Shown here: in pieces, positions 43,915 through 51,265 of the stretch
Numbering within the stretch: the stretch's first letter is position 1
Layout: every line of letters begins with the position of its first letter
DNA from: Ureibacillus terrenus
GTDB lineage: Bacteria; Bacillota; Bacilli; Bacillales_A; Planococcaceae
Length of the DNA: 64,000 nucleotides
Direction of reading: 5' to 3'
NCBI RefSeq assembly: GCF_006569205.1
Contig: NZ_VIGD01000001.1
Coordinates: forward strand, 328,575 to 392,574
Program-made: the position numbers and the translations under genes
Notes under the pieces: model-generated
Database searches by the model: none
Seen by the model: the letters and a program-made list of their open reading frames with translations, nothing else
Told to the model about the DNA's origin: nothing

Positions 43915-45513
43915 TCATCGAGATAATTTATAAACGTAGCGCAGCGGGTCCATTGTGCCTGCAAACTCCCATCCCTCTATGTCCTTTTTCATGATGGTCA
44001 CTTTTGTCGGATGCACAAGAAATGCTCCAGGAACAATTTCCATCAATTCCCGTTGAATGCCGTTATAAATGGCCTGTCTTTCTTGTTGATTGATATTTGT
44101 CACAACCTCGGATACCAAGGAATCCAGCTTTTCATTGCCTTTTACGACCGTACCGAGACCTCTCGTCGTGAAATAATATTGGAAGTAATAATAAGGATCC
44201 GCAGTGCTTTTTCCCAAACTTCCCAATCCAGCTAAATCAAATTCTCCCTTCTTGATCAAATCGCGGATCAGATTGTTGTCTCTCATTTCTAAATTCACTT
44301 TAATTCCAATTTCTTTCAGCTGATTTTGAATGATTTCTCCCATCGGTTTCCATGTTCGGTCCGATTGGATAAGGAAATTGACTTCCAGCACTTGGCCATC
44401 TTTCATTAAATAGCCTTCCGGACTTTTTTCCTTCCATCCTGCTTCCGCCAATAGTAGTTTCGCTTTTTCAGGGTCATGCTCATATCCTTTGATGCTCGTA
44501 TCAACCCAAGGAATCGAGTCGTCAAAACCGATCGGTCCTGCGGCAGGTGTCGCAAATCCTTCATAAACATACTCGGCGATTTCTTCCCGATCGAGCGCAT
44601 AGTTGATGGCTTGTCTGACTTTTTTGTCGTTCAAAGGCGCTTTGTACATATTGAAAGCGACCCATTCCAGCGAGCTGCTGTCCGGATTTTCAATCACTTT
44701 AAAATCCTTGTTTTCTTGCAATCTTTTAATTTCTGAATATGGGATGCCATAGCCATCGGCGCCAATCAAATCCACTTCCCCCGATTCCAGCGCCAAAATG
44801 GTTGTTTGCGGGTCCGGTATATAAACAACGGTCAAATTATCGATTTTTGGCTTTCCTCTCCAATAATCATCATTGGCCACAAATTCAACCTGTTCCTTAG
44901 AATGGCTTTTGATTTTATAAGGGCCTGTTCCGATCGGTTCAACGAAATTGCCCTTTTCATCAAAAGAGGTTGGGCTTGGAATCGTGCATTGAAATGATCC
45001 CACCACATTTAAAAACGGAGCGAAAGGGCGTTTCAAAGTAAACTCCACCGTATAATCATCCGGTATTGTAATATGGGCGATCCCCAGGCGTTGCGCCAAC
45101 TGACGGTCTGCCATATAGTGTTCGAACGCCGCTTTGACCGCTTTGCTCGTGAAGTCTGTACCGTCATGGAACTTGATGTTTTTCCGCAAATGGAATGTCC
45201 ACTTCGTTCCCGTTTCATCCACATCCCATGATTCTGCCAAAGCCCCTTCAAAAACGCCTGTTTCAGTTTCCAGAACTAACGGTTCGAAAAGCACTGTCCT
45301 GAGAACGGTATTTTCCCTTCCATCTTCATAAGGGTTCACTCCCAAATAATCCAGTCCGTGTCCCAATGCGATTGCTACACTTTTGGGACCGTCTCCCCTT
45401 TCCGCCGATGAATCGGTGTTTGCATTCTTGTCTCCGCATGCTGATAAAAGTAAAAGACTGAAGATTGCGAAAAATAGTAGCGCTATTCTTCCAGACGCCA
45501 TTCGTTGCAACAT
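43915..45513 (-). CDS. Substrate-binding lipoprotein of an Opp/Dpp/Nik-type ABC importer
   Basis: 532 residues. Lipoprotein signal MLQRMASGRIALLFFAIFS with lipobox LSAC (Cys26). The SBP family 5 fold shows VLFEPLVLE, GALAESWDVDETGTKWTFHLRK-like (FHLRKNIKFHDGTDF), FTLKRPFAPFLNV, and VRQAINYALDREEIAEYVYEG (about 300). Its ligand is not predictable from motifs; family members bind peptides, nickel chelates, haem or glutathione. ATG 45513 with AAGGAG is chosen over an upstream opening at 45606. It is the first gene of the operon, so substrate capture is tied to the reductase genes. Confidence 0.9.
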   Translation of the reverse strand: MLQRMASGRIALLFFAIFSLLLLSACGDKNANTDSSAERGDGPKSVAIALGHGLDYLGVNPYEDGRENTVLRTVLFEPLVLETETGVFEGALAESWDVDETGTKWTFHLRKNIKFHDGTDFTSKAVKAAFEHYMADRQLAQRLGIAHITIPDDYTVEFTLKRPFAPFLNVVGSFQCTIPSPTSFDEKGNFVEPIGTGPYKIKSHSKEQVEFVANDDYWRGKPKIDNLTVVYIPDPQTTILALESGEVDLIGADGYGIPYSEIKRLQENKDFKVIENPDSSSLEWVAFNMYKAPLNDKKVRQAINYALDREEIAEYVYEGFATPAAGPIGFDDSIPWVDTSIKGYEHDPEKAKLLLAEAGWKEKSPEGYLMKDGQVLEVNFLIQSDRTWKPMGEIIQNQLKEIGIKVNLEMRDNNLIRDLIKKGEFDLAGLGSLGKSTADPYYYFQYYFTTRGLGTVVKGNEKLDSLVSEVVTNINQQERQAIYNGIQRELMEIVPGAFLVHPTKVTIMKKDIEGWEFAGTMDPLRYVYKLSR

Positions 45514-45589
45514 ATAACACTCCTTTTCATCTATCGATTTGACGGAATTTATGTTATCAATCATCGTTGAAAAAAGTTTGAAATCCATT

Positions 45590-45605
45590 TGACAACGATT
45601 TGTCA
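45590..45605. promoter_or_regulatory. Perfect dyad upstream of the nitrogenase-like operon
   Basis: TGACAACGATTTGTCA is fully self-complementary except for the central CGAT/ATCG pair that is also symmetric, 77 nt before the first gene. It is a candidate operator; the regulator is unknown. Confidence 0.45.
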
Positions 45606-45678
45606 CTATTTAGGGATTTGTGTGAAATCTGGAATTTCTGTTGAAATTGTTGCTGGTTTTCCATATAAAACAAAAAAT

Positions 45679-45710
45679 AACGGAGAAAAACAACATTGTT
45701 TTTCTCCGTT
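45679..45710. terminator. Terminator between spoVS and the nitrogenase-like operon
   Basis: AACGGAGAAAAACA (45679-45692) pairs with TGTTTTTCTCCGTT (45697-45710), 14 bp with a 4-nt loop; leftward strand then has ATTTTTTG. It ends spoVS. Confidence 0.88.
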
Positions 45711-45778
45711 CACCCATTTTATGAAGGGGGGTTCCACTTTGGTTTTCAGACAGCCCCTTCTTCGCCACTTTGAATGAT

Positions 45779-46045
45779 TTATCGCTGGCGTTTCTCAACT
45801 ACCAGTTTTAGTGCAGTACGATCTTCACCGCCAATTTTTATGTCTGCAAATGCCGGCGAACAAACCAAGTCTGTTCCGCTCGGTGCCACAAATCCCCGGG
45901 CGATGGCTACCGCCTTTACCGCCTGGTTCAGAGCACCGGCACCGACAGCCTGCATTTCCGCATATCCTTGCTCACGAATTACCGCAACAAGCGCGCCTGC
46001 TACAGAATTTGGATTTGAGCGAGATGATACTTTCAATGAATCCAC
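45779..46045 (-). CDS. spoVS: Stage V sporulation protein S
   Basis: 88 residues, highly conserved. Core SNPNSVAGALVAVIREQG, AVGAGALNQAVKAVAIARGF and SGTDLVCSPAF leave no doubt. The start is GTG 46045 (VDSLKVSSRS) with GGGGAGG 7 nt upstream; the ATG at 46105 would add a basic non-conserved extension. It controls late sporulation steps; binds nucleic acid-like ligands by fold. In B. subtilis it follows ymdB as here. Confidence 0.96.
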   Translation of the reverse strand: MDSLKVSSRSNPNSVAGALVAVIREQGYAEMQAVGAGALNQAVKAVAIARGFVAPSGTDLVCSPAFADIKIGGEDRTALKLVVEKRQR

Positions 46046-46080
46046 AGCTATTCCTCCCCATACTTGCTTTTTTAATGATT

Positions 46081-46113
46081 TTGAATGAATCTTTCTTTTT
46101 GGCATTCATTCAA
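46081..46113 (-). promoter_or_regulatory. Leader hairpin ahead of spoVS
   Basis: TTGAATGAAT (46081-46090) pairs with ATTCATTCAA (46104-46113), 10 bp, 13-nt loop, about 36 nt before the GTG. No U-run follows, so not an obvious terminator. Confidence 0.35.
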
Positions 46114-46203
46114 AGGACTTGAACTTGTGTCCGTAGCACATTTTATGCAGCGAAGCAGAAAAATAGAATCATTTTGGAAGGGAATCATGCAAAAACTTGG
46201 GAG

Positions 46204-47013
46204 CTATCCCTGGAAAGGATAATCATCATTAATGTAAATTCTTTCACAGTAATTGGCTTTTCCGGTTTCATTATCAATGTCCACGAAAAAGCCGCTGAAT
46301 ACATCTCTTCCCGATTTCGGCACTTCGAATCGGGCAGGCATGTTGGTTTGTAATTTGTAAAGAACTCCTTCTTTTTTCATTCCTAAAATTTCATCATATG
46401 GTCCAGTCATCCCTACATCAGTTATATATGCAGTGCCGCCCGGAAATATTCTTGCATCCGCAGTCTGAACATGGGTATGGGTTCCGACTACCGCGGAAAC
46501 CCGTCCATCCACATACCATCCAAAAGCTATTTTCTCGCTCGTCGCTTCTCCATGGAAGTCAATAAAAACCAATGGAGAAATCTTTCTCGCTTCTTCGATT
46601 AATTCATCCGCCATCCGGAACGGATCATCATGGGGAGGTAAAAATACGCGGCCATGCAAATTGATGACGGTCAAAACATGTCCGTTTTTTTCGATTTGAA
46701 CAGCCCCTTTTCCTGGAGCCTCTTTCGAAAAGTTTGCGGGGCGGATCAAATATTCCGCCTCGTCAATGAATTCAAAAATTTCTTTGTTGTCCCAAGTATG
46801 ATTCCCCATTGTAATGACATCAATTCCCATTTGCAATAATTGCTGGTAAATCTTTTGCGTAATGCCCCTGCCCGCCGCTGCGTTTTCTCCATTTGCAATC
46901 ACTACATCAGGCTCATATTTTTTCTTTACTTTCGGCAGATATTTTTCTACCGCCTCCCGCCCGATCGAGCCGACAATATCACCAATAAATAGTACCTTCA
47001 ATCTGACTACCAC
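46204..47013 (-). CDS. ymdB: Metallophosphoesterase YmdB
   Basis: 269 residues. Cyclic-nucleotide phosphodiesterase that steers biofilm versus motility in B. subtilis. Metal ligands are visible in FIGDIVGSIGREAVEKYLP (about 9-27), NGENAAAGRGIT, GNHTWDN, DFHGEATSEK and GTHTHVQTADAR. The start GTG 47013 gives VVRLKVLFIGD; TTG 47001 (LKVLFIGD) fits the family length better, but neither has a strong ribosome site. Normally next to rny; here they are separated by an insertion of about 5.5 kb. Confidence 0.94.
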   Translation of the reverse strand: MVVRLKVLFIGDIVGSIGREAVEKYLPKVKKKYEPDVVIANGENAAAGRGITQKIYQQLLQMGIDVITMGNHTWDNKEIFEFIDEAEYLIRPANFSKEAPGKGAVQIEKNGHVLTVINLHGRVFLPPHDDPFRMADELIEEARKISPLVFIDFHGEATSEKIAFGWYVDGRVSAVVGTHTHVQTADARIFPGGTAYITDVGMTGPYDEILGMKKEGVLYKLQTNMPARFEVPKSGRDVFSGFFVDIDNETGKANYCERIYINDDYPFQG

Positions 47014-47150
47014 GCTTTCTATAAAATCGATTCAATTTTACCATTTTCACTCATTCAAAGCTAATGTAATGTTATTTTGGCCGATTTTAAGGAATTTTCT
47101 TAATACTGAATGCAATATGATTTATAGCCGAACTGCACTTTATATATTAA

Positions 47151-47183
47151 ATAAAAAAGACAAGGGCGCGTAAATCCCTTGTC
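47151..47183 (-). terminator. Rho-independent terminator upstream of ymdB
   Basis: GACAAGGG (47159-47166) pairs with CCCTTGTC (47176-47183); leftward strand ends TTTTTTATTT. It may be a second terminator of the 47319 small gene and insulate ymdB. Confidence 0.8.
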
Positions 47184-47240
47184 CGATATATTGCCTTTTA
47201 ATAACCCCCAAAATTTATTAGAAATTTTTGTAATAGCAAA

Positions 47241-47288
47241 TAAAAGAAAAAATACACCTGATAAGCGAAGTACGGAAAAAATCAGGCG
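47241..47288 (-). terminator. Terminator-like hairpin after the 43-codon small gene
   Basis: CGCCTGA (47288-47282 leftwards) pairs with TCAGGTG (47261-47255), then TATTTTTTCTTTTA. Confidence 0.6.
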
Positions 47289-47318
47289 GGCCGTTTTCAA
47301 TCGTTTATGCCAAACAAC

Positions 47319-47450
47319 TCAACTTTGGTGATTTTTCAACCGCTCCCATGCAGAAGATTTCAATTTGCCGCAACGGACACATTCATCCGAAAAATAACTG
47401 TATTTATGATGACGTACAATTTTGCAATATATTCGCATCAGCAATTTCAT
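47319..47450 (-). CDS. Small Cys/His-rich protein, 43 residues
   Basis: Not recognised for certain. ATG 47450 has TAGGAG 10 nt upstream; the product begins MKLLMRIYCKIVRHHKYSYF and contains SDECVRCGK, with Cys9, His14/15, Cys24 and Cys27 making a possible zinc knuckle, like small prophage-type proteins with a C...H...CxxCG layout. It lies alone in a gene-poor stretch and is followed by two terminators, which supports a real transcript. The reading frame is short, so chance cannot be excluded. Confidence 0.5.
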   Translation of the reverse strand: MKLLMRIYCKIVRHHKYSYFSDECVRCGKLKSSAWERLKNHQS

Positions 47451-47709
47451 ATATCAAACACTCCTATTCTGCAAATAAAACCTTGTACCTATTACCGCGC
47501 GCCGATCTTGTAAAATACAAATGTTTTTTTACCCTTTTCCTACAAATTTATTTTTTGTTTATATAATTTTGTTCCTTTCTAATCAAAATATATCAGCATA
47601 AAAAAATATTTGATAGAATAATAATTCTTCTTTATTACTTCCATTAATATACCAGAAAAACTTTCGGATGAACACAAACTTTTTTCTCATTATCGGACAC
47701 AAAATTAAC

Positions 47710-47738
47710 ATTATAACAATAGTGTATATATTAAAAAC
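47710..47738 (-). promoter_or_regulatory. Possible leftward extended -10 promoter
   Basis: Leftward strand: GTTTTT (47738-47733), 17 nt, TATAAT (47715-47710) preceded by TGT. It could drive the small gene at 47319-47450, with a leader of about 250 nt. Confidence 0.35.
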
Positions 47739-47830
47739 CTATTAATTTTATGTTAATTTTTTTATCTTATATATAATTTTATGATGTTTTGTGTTACATG
47801 GATTTTATCAAGATCCGGGTTTTGACGGAC

Positions 47831-47862
47831 AAAAAAATCATCCCTCTTGAGCAAAGGGGGAT
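47831..47862 (-). terminator. Terminator after the cpsB-like gene
   Basis: Leftward strand: ATCCC-C-CTT stem, TGCTC loop, AAG-A-GGGAT, then GATTTTTTT. Nine pairs with one wobble, about 120 nt after the stop codon. Confidence 0.7.
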
Positions 47863-47984
47863 TTGTTTCTCAAAAATCTGTGTTAATCAAGCGCCTTTTC
47901 TCCTTGTCAACATTTTTCTAACAAGGTATCATAACATATCCAAAAATAATATTTATATAATATTACTATAGATTATAAAAATTA

Positions 47985-48746
47985 TTAGAACAGCTTCCAC
48001 CATTTGCGCTTTGGCAGTTCCGGTTCATACAGAATCAATGGCCTATTTGCGATAATTCGCGCATTATTTTCGAGAAGCAGATCGGCCGAATCCAGTTCCT
48101 TCTTTTTTTCCAAAAAGGACAGCCCTTCCTTAAATAAAAACGGTCTTGCGGTTAAATGGTGGGCGTCCGATCCGTATGTATGCACCAGATTTGCCCTCAC
48201 CAAATCCAAAGCAAGCTGTTGCACTTTTTTTCCAAAAAATCCGGCCAAACTGCCAGCCGTCACCTGGGCCAGTGCGCCCTCCCGAATCAGGCGCTCAAGG
48301 CGCTCCGGTTTCTCCGCAATGGCCTTATTCCGTTCCGGATGCGCGATAATCGGGATAATATCGTGAAGCAATAGCTCCCGTATGATGTTTTTTGTATACA
48401 ATGGAATCGAATTGGAGGGCAATTCCATCAATAAATAGTTGGAATTGGCCAAACAATGAACCTCACCGGTTAAACAACGTTCCACGATATTTTCCGAAAT
48501 GCGGACTTCATGGCCAACATGAATCGAAACCGGTATTTGCCGATTGTCCAATTCCTTTTTCAATTCATGAATTTGTTCTATTACTACATTGGAAGGGACA
48601 TCAAACTGCGGATGGCTTGCGTGGGAGGTTGAAATAACCTCCGTAATTCCTTCATTAGCTGCGGCTTCCAACATGGCAATGGACTCTTCCACGTGTTTTG
48701 GACCGTCATCTACCCCATACAAAATATGGCTATGGATATCGATCAT
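47985..48746 (-). CDS. Manganese-dependent protein tyrosine phosphatase (CpsB/YwqE family, PHP fold)
   Basis: 253 residues. Removes phosphate from the tyrosine tail of the BY-kinase. Metal-binding motifs DIHSHILYGVDDGPKH (about 3-18), STSHASHP, GHEVRIS, AHPERN (about 137) and YGSDAHHL (about 193). It follows the kinase gene by about 140 nt with a terminator between, so it is partly uncoupled from it. The C-terminus PKRKWWKLF is basic and aromatic. Confidence 0.93.
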   Translation of the reverse strand: MIDIHSHILYGVDDGPKHVEESIAMLEAAANEGITEVISTSHASHPQFDVPSNVVIEQIHELKKELDNRQIPVSIHVGHEVRISENIVERCLTGEVHCLANSNYLLMELPSNSIPLYTKNIIRELLLHDIIPIIAHPERNKAIAEKPERLERLIREGALAQVTAGSLAGFFGKKVQQLALDLVRANLVHTYGSDAHHLTARPFLFKEGLSFLEKKKELDSADLLLENNARIIANRPLILYEPELPKRKWWKLF

Positions 48747-48860
48747 GTTTTCACCTGCTTCTTTCTATTTTCTCATTTTTTTATTTTATAACCCGGCGTT
48801 CGGCATCGGCTTCGCCAAATCACACTTTCTGATATTCCGATAATTTCACTTTACAAAACC

Positions 48861-48896
48861 ATAAAAAAAGAGTAAAGGCTTTTGCGCCATTACTCT
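48861..48896 (-). terminator. Terminator overlapping the stop codon of the BY-kinase gene
   Basis: AGAGTAA (48869-48875) pairs with TTACTCT (48890-48896), with an inner GGC/GCC; leftward strand then reads TTTTTTTAT. It would reduce transcription into the phosphatase gene. Confidence 0.65.
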
Positions 48897-49591
48897 GAAG
48901 TTCCGTAATAGTAGTAATAATAACCCTTTTCCATCTTCGCGTTATTCATGACGACCCCGATGATATTCGCTTTCGACATATCCAACAATTCTTTTGCCTT
49001 CACAATGCTTTCTTTTTGTGTTTCGCCTGAACTTACAACAAGGATGGTGGCATCGCACCGGTTGGAAAGGATTTGGGCATCCGTCACAGATAACACTGGA
49101 GGCGCGTCAAAGAAAACAAAATCAAATTCATCTTTTAATGAATTTATCATTGCCTCCATTTGTTTTGACGCGAGCAATTCTGCCGGATTCGGAGGAATCG
49201 GTCCGCTCGTGATGACAAAGAGTCCTGGATATTCGGTTTCTTGAACGGCATCACCGAGTTCGCATTGCCGCGTCAGCAGGCTGGATAAACCGATGGCATT
49301 TTTCAAACCGAAAGTATAATGCGCTGTCGGTTTGCGCATATCGCCATCAACCAATAGCACTTTTTTTCCCTCTTGGGAAAAAACCGCTGCGATGTTCGCA
49401 GAAATGGTCGATTTTCCTTCTCCTGCACCGGCCGATGTAATGACAATGGTTTTTAACTCTTTATCTGGCATGGAAAATTTGATATTCGTCCGAATCGTCC
49501 GGAACTGTTCGGAAATAAAAGATTTCGGATCACTTTCGACGATTAATTTCCTCGCCATCGTTTTATTTTTTTTCGTTTTCCTTCTAAACAT
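48890..49591 (-). CDS. Bacterial tyrosine kinase (CpsD/YwqD family)
   Basis: 233-residue cytoplasmic BY-kinase that autophosphorylates and controls capsule or exopolysaccharide synthesis. Walker [17 protein letters not shown] (about 53-68), Walker A' LLVDGDMRKPTAHY (about 79), Walker B DFVFFDAPPVLSVTDA (about 155) and a C-terminal tyrosine cluster KGYYYYYYGTSE. It overlaps the modulator gene by 8 nt and needs it for activation. Confidence 0.94.
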   Translation of the reverse strand: MFRRKTKKNKTMARKLIVESDPKSFISEQFRTIRTNIKFSMPDKELKTIVITSAGAGEGKSTISANIAAVFSQEGKKVLLVDGDMRKPTAHYTFGLKNAIGLSSLLTRQCELGDAVQETEYPGLFVITSGPIPPNPAELLASKQMEAMINSLKDEFDFVFFDAPPVLSVTDAQILSNRCDATILVVSSGETQKESIVKAKELLDMSKANIIGVVMNNAKMEKGYYYYYYGTSE

Positions 49592-50327
49592 TTACCTTTT
49601 CTCTCCCAACTGGTTGTGCAGATTTCGCAGTTACAGGTGCTTCATCGTTTGTATCCGGAATTCTGCTGACAAACCCTAAAATCGGCAATCCCAACAATTC
49701 TTCCACATCTTGTTCTGTTTTGATTGTCGTATCCAAATATTCGAGCAGGAAGGCTAGTCCAACGCCGACCATCAAACCGATCACCAATGCGATCGCCATG
49801 TTCAACATTTTGTTCGGCTTCACAGGTGTCGGGTTTTCAGGAAGTTCAGCAGGAGATAAAATATTCACATTATCGACATTCATCAAGTTTTTAATTTCTT
49901 CCTGGAAAACTTGGGCAACCGTGTTGGCGATATCGACCGCCAGATAGGCCTGTTCATCTTGCACGCTGATATTTACAACTTGGGAATTGTCCGCATTGGA
50001 TACAGTAATTTGGTTCGATAGTGCAGTCGTCGTTGTATCCAAATCCAAAATTTCAATCACTTTATTTAAAATGACCGGACTTTTTATGATGACGTTGTAT
50101 GTATTAATCAGCTGCAAATTTGTTTGAATGTCCTGCTGTTGAATTTGATTTTGTTCATTCGGTTTCTGATTGACCAGAATTTGCGTCGAAGCCTGATAAA
50201 CCGGGGTCAACACATAAAAACTGATGATGGCAGCTGTTAATGTCGCAATAATGGCGATGCTCAGAATCAGCACGATCCGTTTCTTCAAAACTTTGAATAT
50301 ATCATATAAGCTGATTGTTTCTTCCAC
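49584..50327 (-). CDS. Wzz-type BY-kinase modulator (CpsC/YwqC family)
   Basis: 247 residues. Two transmembrane helices (about 20-40 and 170-192) flank an extracytoplasmic domain with a Gln-rich stretch; the cytoplasmic tail activates the tyrosine kinase. Typical features: EETISLYDIFKVLKKR, VYQASTQILVNQK, and PAELPENPTPVKPNKMLNM before helix 2. The start is GTG 50327 (GGGAGGGG 8 nt upstream). No glycosyltransferase, flippase or polymerase gene lies in this window, so the regulated polymer is encoded elsewhere. Confidence 0.92.
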   Translation of the reverse strand: MEETISLYDIFKVLKKRIVLILSIAIIATLTAAIISFYVLTPVYQASTQILVNQKPNEQNQIQQQDIQTNLQLINTYNVIIKSPVILNKVIEILDLDTTTTALSNQITVSNADNSQVVNISVQDEQAYLAVDIANTVAQVFQEEIKNLMNVDNVNILSPAELPENPTPVKPNKMLNMAIALVIGLMVGVGLAFLLEYLDTTIKTEQDVEELLGLPILGFVSRIPDTNDEAPVTAKSAQPVGREKVNV

Positions 50328-50436
50328 AGTGGTCACCCCTCCCATGTTATTATAATGGAATTTCCGTTTTGGTTGGATGCGTTTTTTGTTTGAATGTCCC
50401 AGCGAAATTTTCTAAAAAGCAGGAAATATTGCGAAA

Positions 50437-51129
50437 TTAGAAATATTCTCTCGCCTTTTTCAACAGACCGCTGCGGCGCTCTTCTTTGGCTGCATTGTAT
50501 TCATCCCGGAAACTTTGCGCATGGGCTTTATCGTACCCGTTGGCTTTCAATTCATTTTCCACGCGGGACATGATGACATTAAATGCGGCGTCGGTACTTG
50601 CTTCCAATCTTTTTGCCGCGCCTACATATTTATTATAAAAATAGCCATATTGGATTCTTTCGCCATTTTTTTTCTTCTCTGAATATTCGTTTGCGGCTCT
50701 GCCAACGAGTGCATCAAGGTTTCCGTTTGCCTGGGATTCCAATGCTTTAAACGCCGGCATATATTTTTCTTTAATTTCTTTGACCGTCAGCTTTTTCGTT
50801 GGATTCGCAACTTCATTTGACTGTCCGTTGCTGTTTACAGGAGGGGTTGGTTCAGTGCCGTCGCTGCTGTTTTCTTTATCGTTCCCTTCTTCTTCATTAG
50901 ACGCATTCTTTTCAAGCGAATTCTTTTCTTCGACCACATTGCCGTCCTTGTCGATAATCAATTCTGTCCCATCCGGCATCGTAATTTCAAACGGATCTTC
51001 CACAATCTTATCGACTTCGGGATCGGCTACATCATACTTTTTAAATTTGAAAATATATAGGCCATATCCGCCCAGACCAGCGAGTATTAACACGAATGCA
51101 AGTATCAGGTATATCCATTTGCGCTTCAT
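50437..51129 (-). CDS. Uncharacterised membrane-anchored protein near the BY-kinase genes
   Basis: 230 residues, not recognised. One N-terminal helix (MKRKWIYLILAFVLILAGLG), a short linker, an acidic low-complexity region (about 65-110, Glu/Asn/Ser/Asp-rich), then a helical, charged C-terminal domain (KEKYMPAFKALESQANGNLD onward). It is likely anchored with its C-terminal domain outside the membrane. ATG 51129 has AAAAGGAG 6 nt upstream. It stands between the SLH protein and the Wzz-like gene. Confidence 0.78.
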   Translation of the reverse strand: MKRKWIYLILAFVLILAGLGGYGLYIFKFKKYDVADPEVDKIVEDPFEITMPDGTELIIDKDGNVVEEKNSLEKNASNEEEGNDKENSSDGTEPTPPVNSNGQSNEVANPTKKLTVKEIKEKYMPAFKALESQANGNLDALVGRAANEYSEKKKNGERIQYGYFYNKYVGAAKRLEASTDAAFNVIMSRVENELKANGYDKAHAQSFRDEYNAAKEERRSGLLKKAREYF

Positions 51130-51185
51130 ATGAAACTCCTTTTCCAATTGTACATCTTTTGCTGTATCAAAATTCTCTTCCAATC

Positions 51186-51219
51186 AAATTCCCCAGAACG
51201 CCCGTGTTCTGGGGAATTT
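51186..51219 (-). terminator. Terminator after the SLH gene
   Basis: AAATTCCCCAGAAC (51186-51199) pairs with GTTCTGGGGAATTT (51206-51219), 14 bp, 6-nt loop. Confidence 0.75.
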
Positions 51220-51265
51220 CTTTGCTCTTATAGAATAATAGATTCCAAAGAGAGTGGCAACAGGT

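Larger units (their letters stand above)
36843..45513 (-). other. Nitrogenase-like reductase / Dpp-type importer operon
   Basis: Seven leftward genes: SBP lipoprotein, D-like, K-like, NifH-like, permease B, permease C, fused ATPase. Gaps are 10 nt, -8, 20, 17, -8 and 18 nt, so one transcript is very likely. No nifB, nifEN, nifS, nifU, molybdate or scaffold genes are present. It separates spoVS from korA, which frame it as backbone genes. Confidence 0.85.
47451..47984. other. AT-rich gene-free stretch between small gene and cpsB-like gene
   Basis: About 530 nt of very AT-rich sequence with no credible ORF. It contains the cpsB-side terminator (47831-47862) and a possible leftward promoter (47710-47738). 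Confidence 0.6.

Noticed and set aside
36843..45513. True nitrogen fixation (nif) cluster
   Set aside because: Only H/D/K-like genes are present; P-cluster and FeMo-cofactor ligands are missing and no nifB, nifEN, nifUS or nifV is found.
36843..45513. Foreign base composition of the nitrogenase-like operon
   Set aside because: By eye, composition and codon use are like the neighbours; no clear sign of recent transfer without calculation.
45779..46105. Longer SpoVS from ATG 46105
   Set aside because: Adds a non-conserved basic extension; GTG 46045 has a strong ribosome site and the family length.
47100..47300. Hydrophobic 66-residue ORF on the minus strand
   Set aside because: Starts at TTG without ribosome site and runs through two terminator hairpins.
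47307..47566. Two plus-strand ORFs in the same gap
   Set aside because: No ribosome site, antisense to the better supported 43-codon gene, composition not protein-like.
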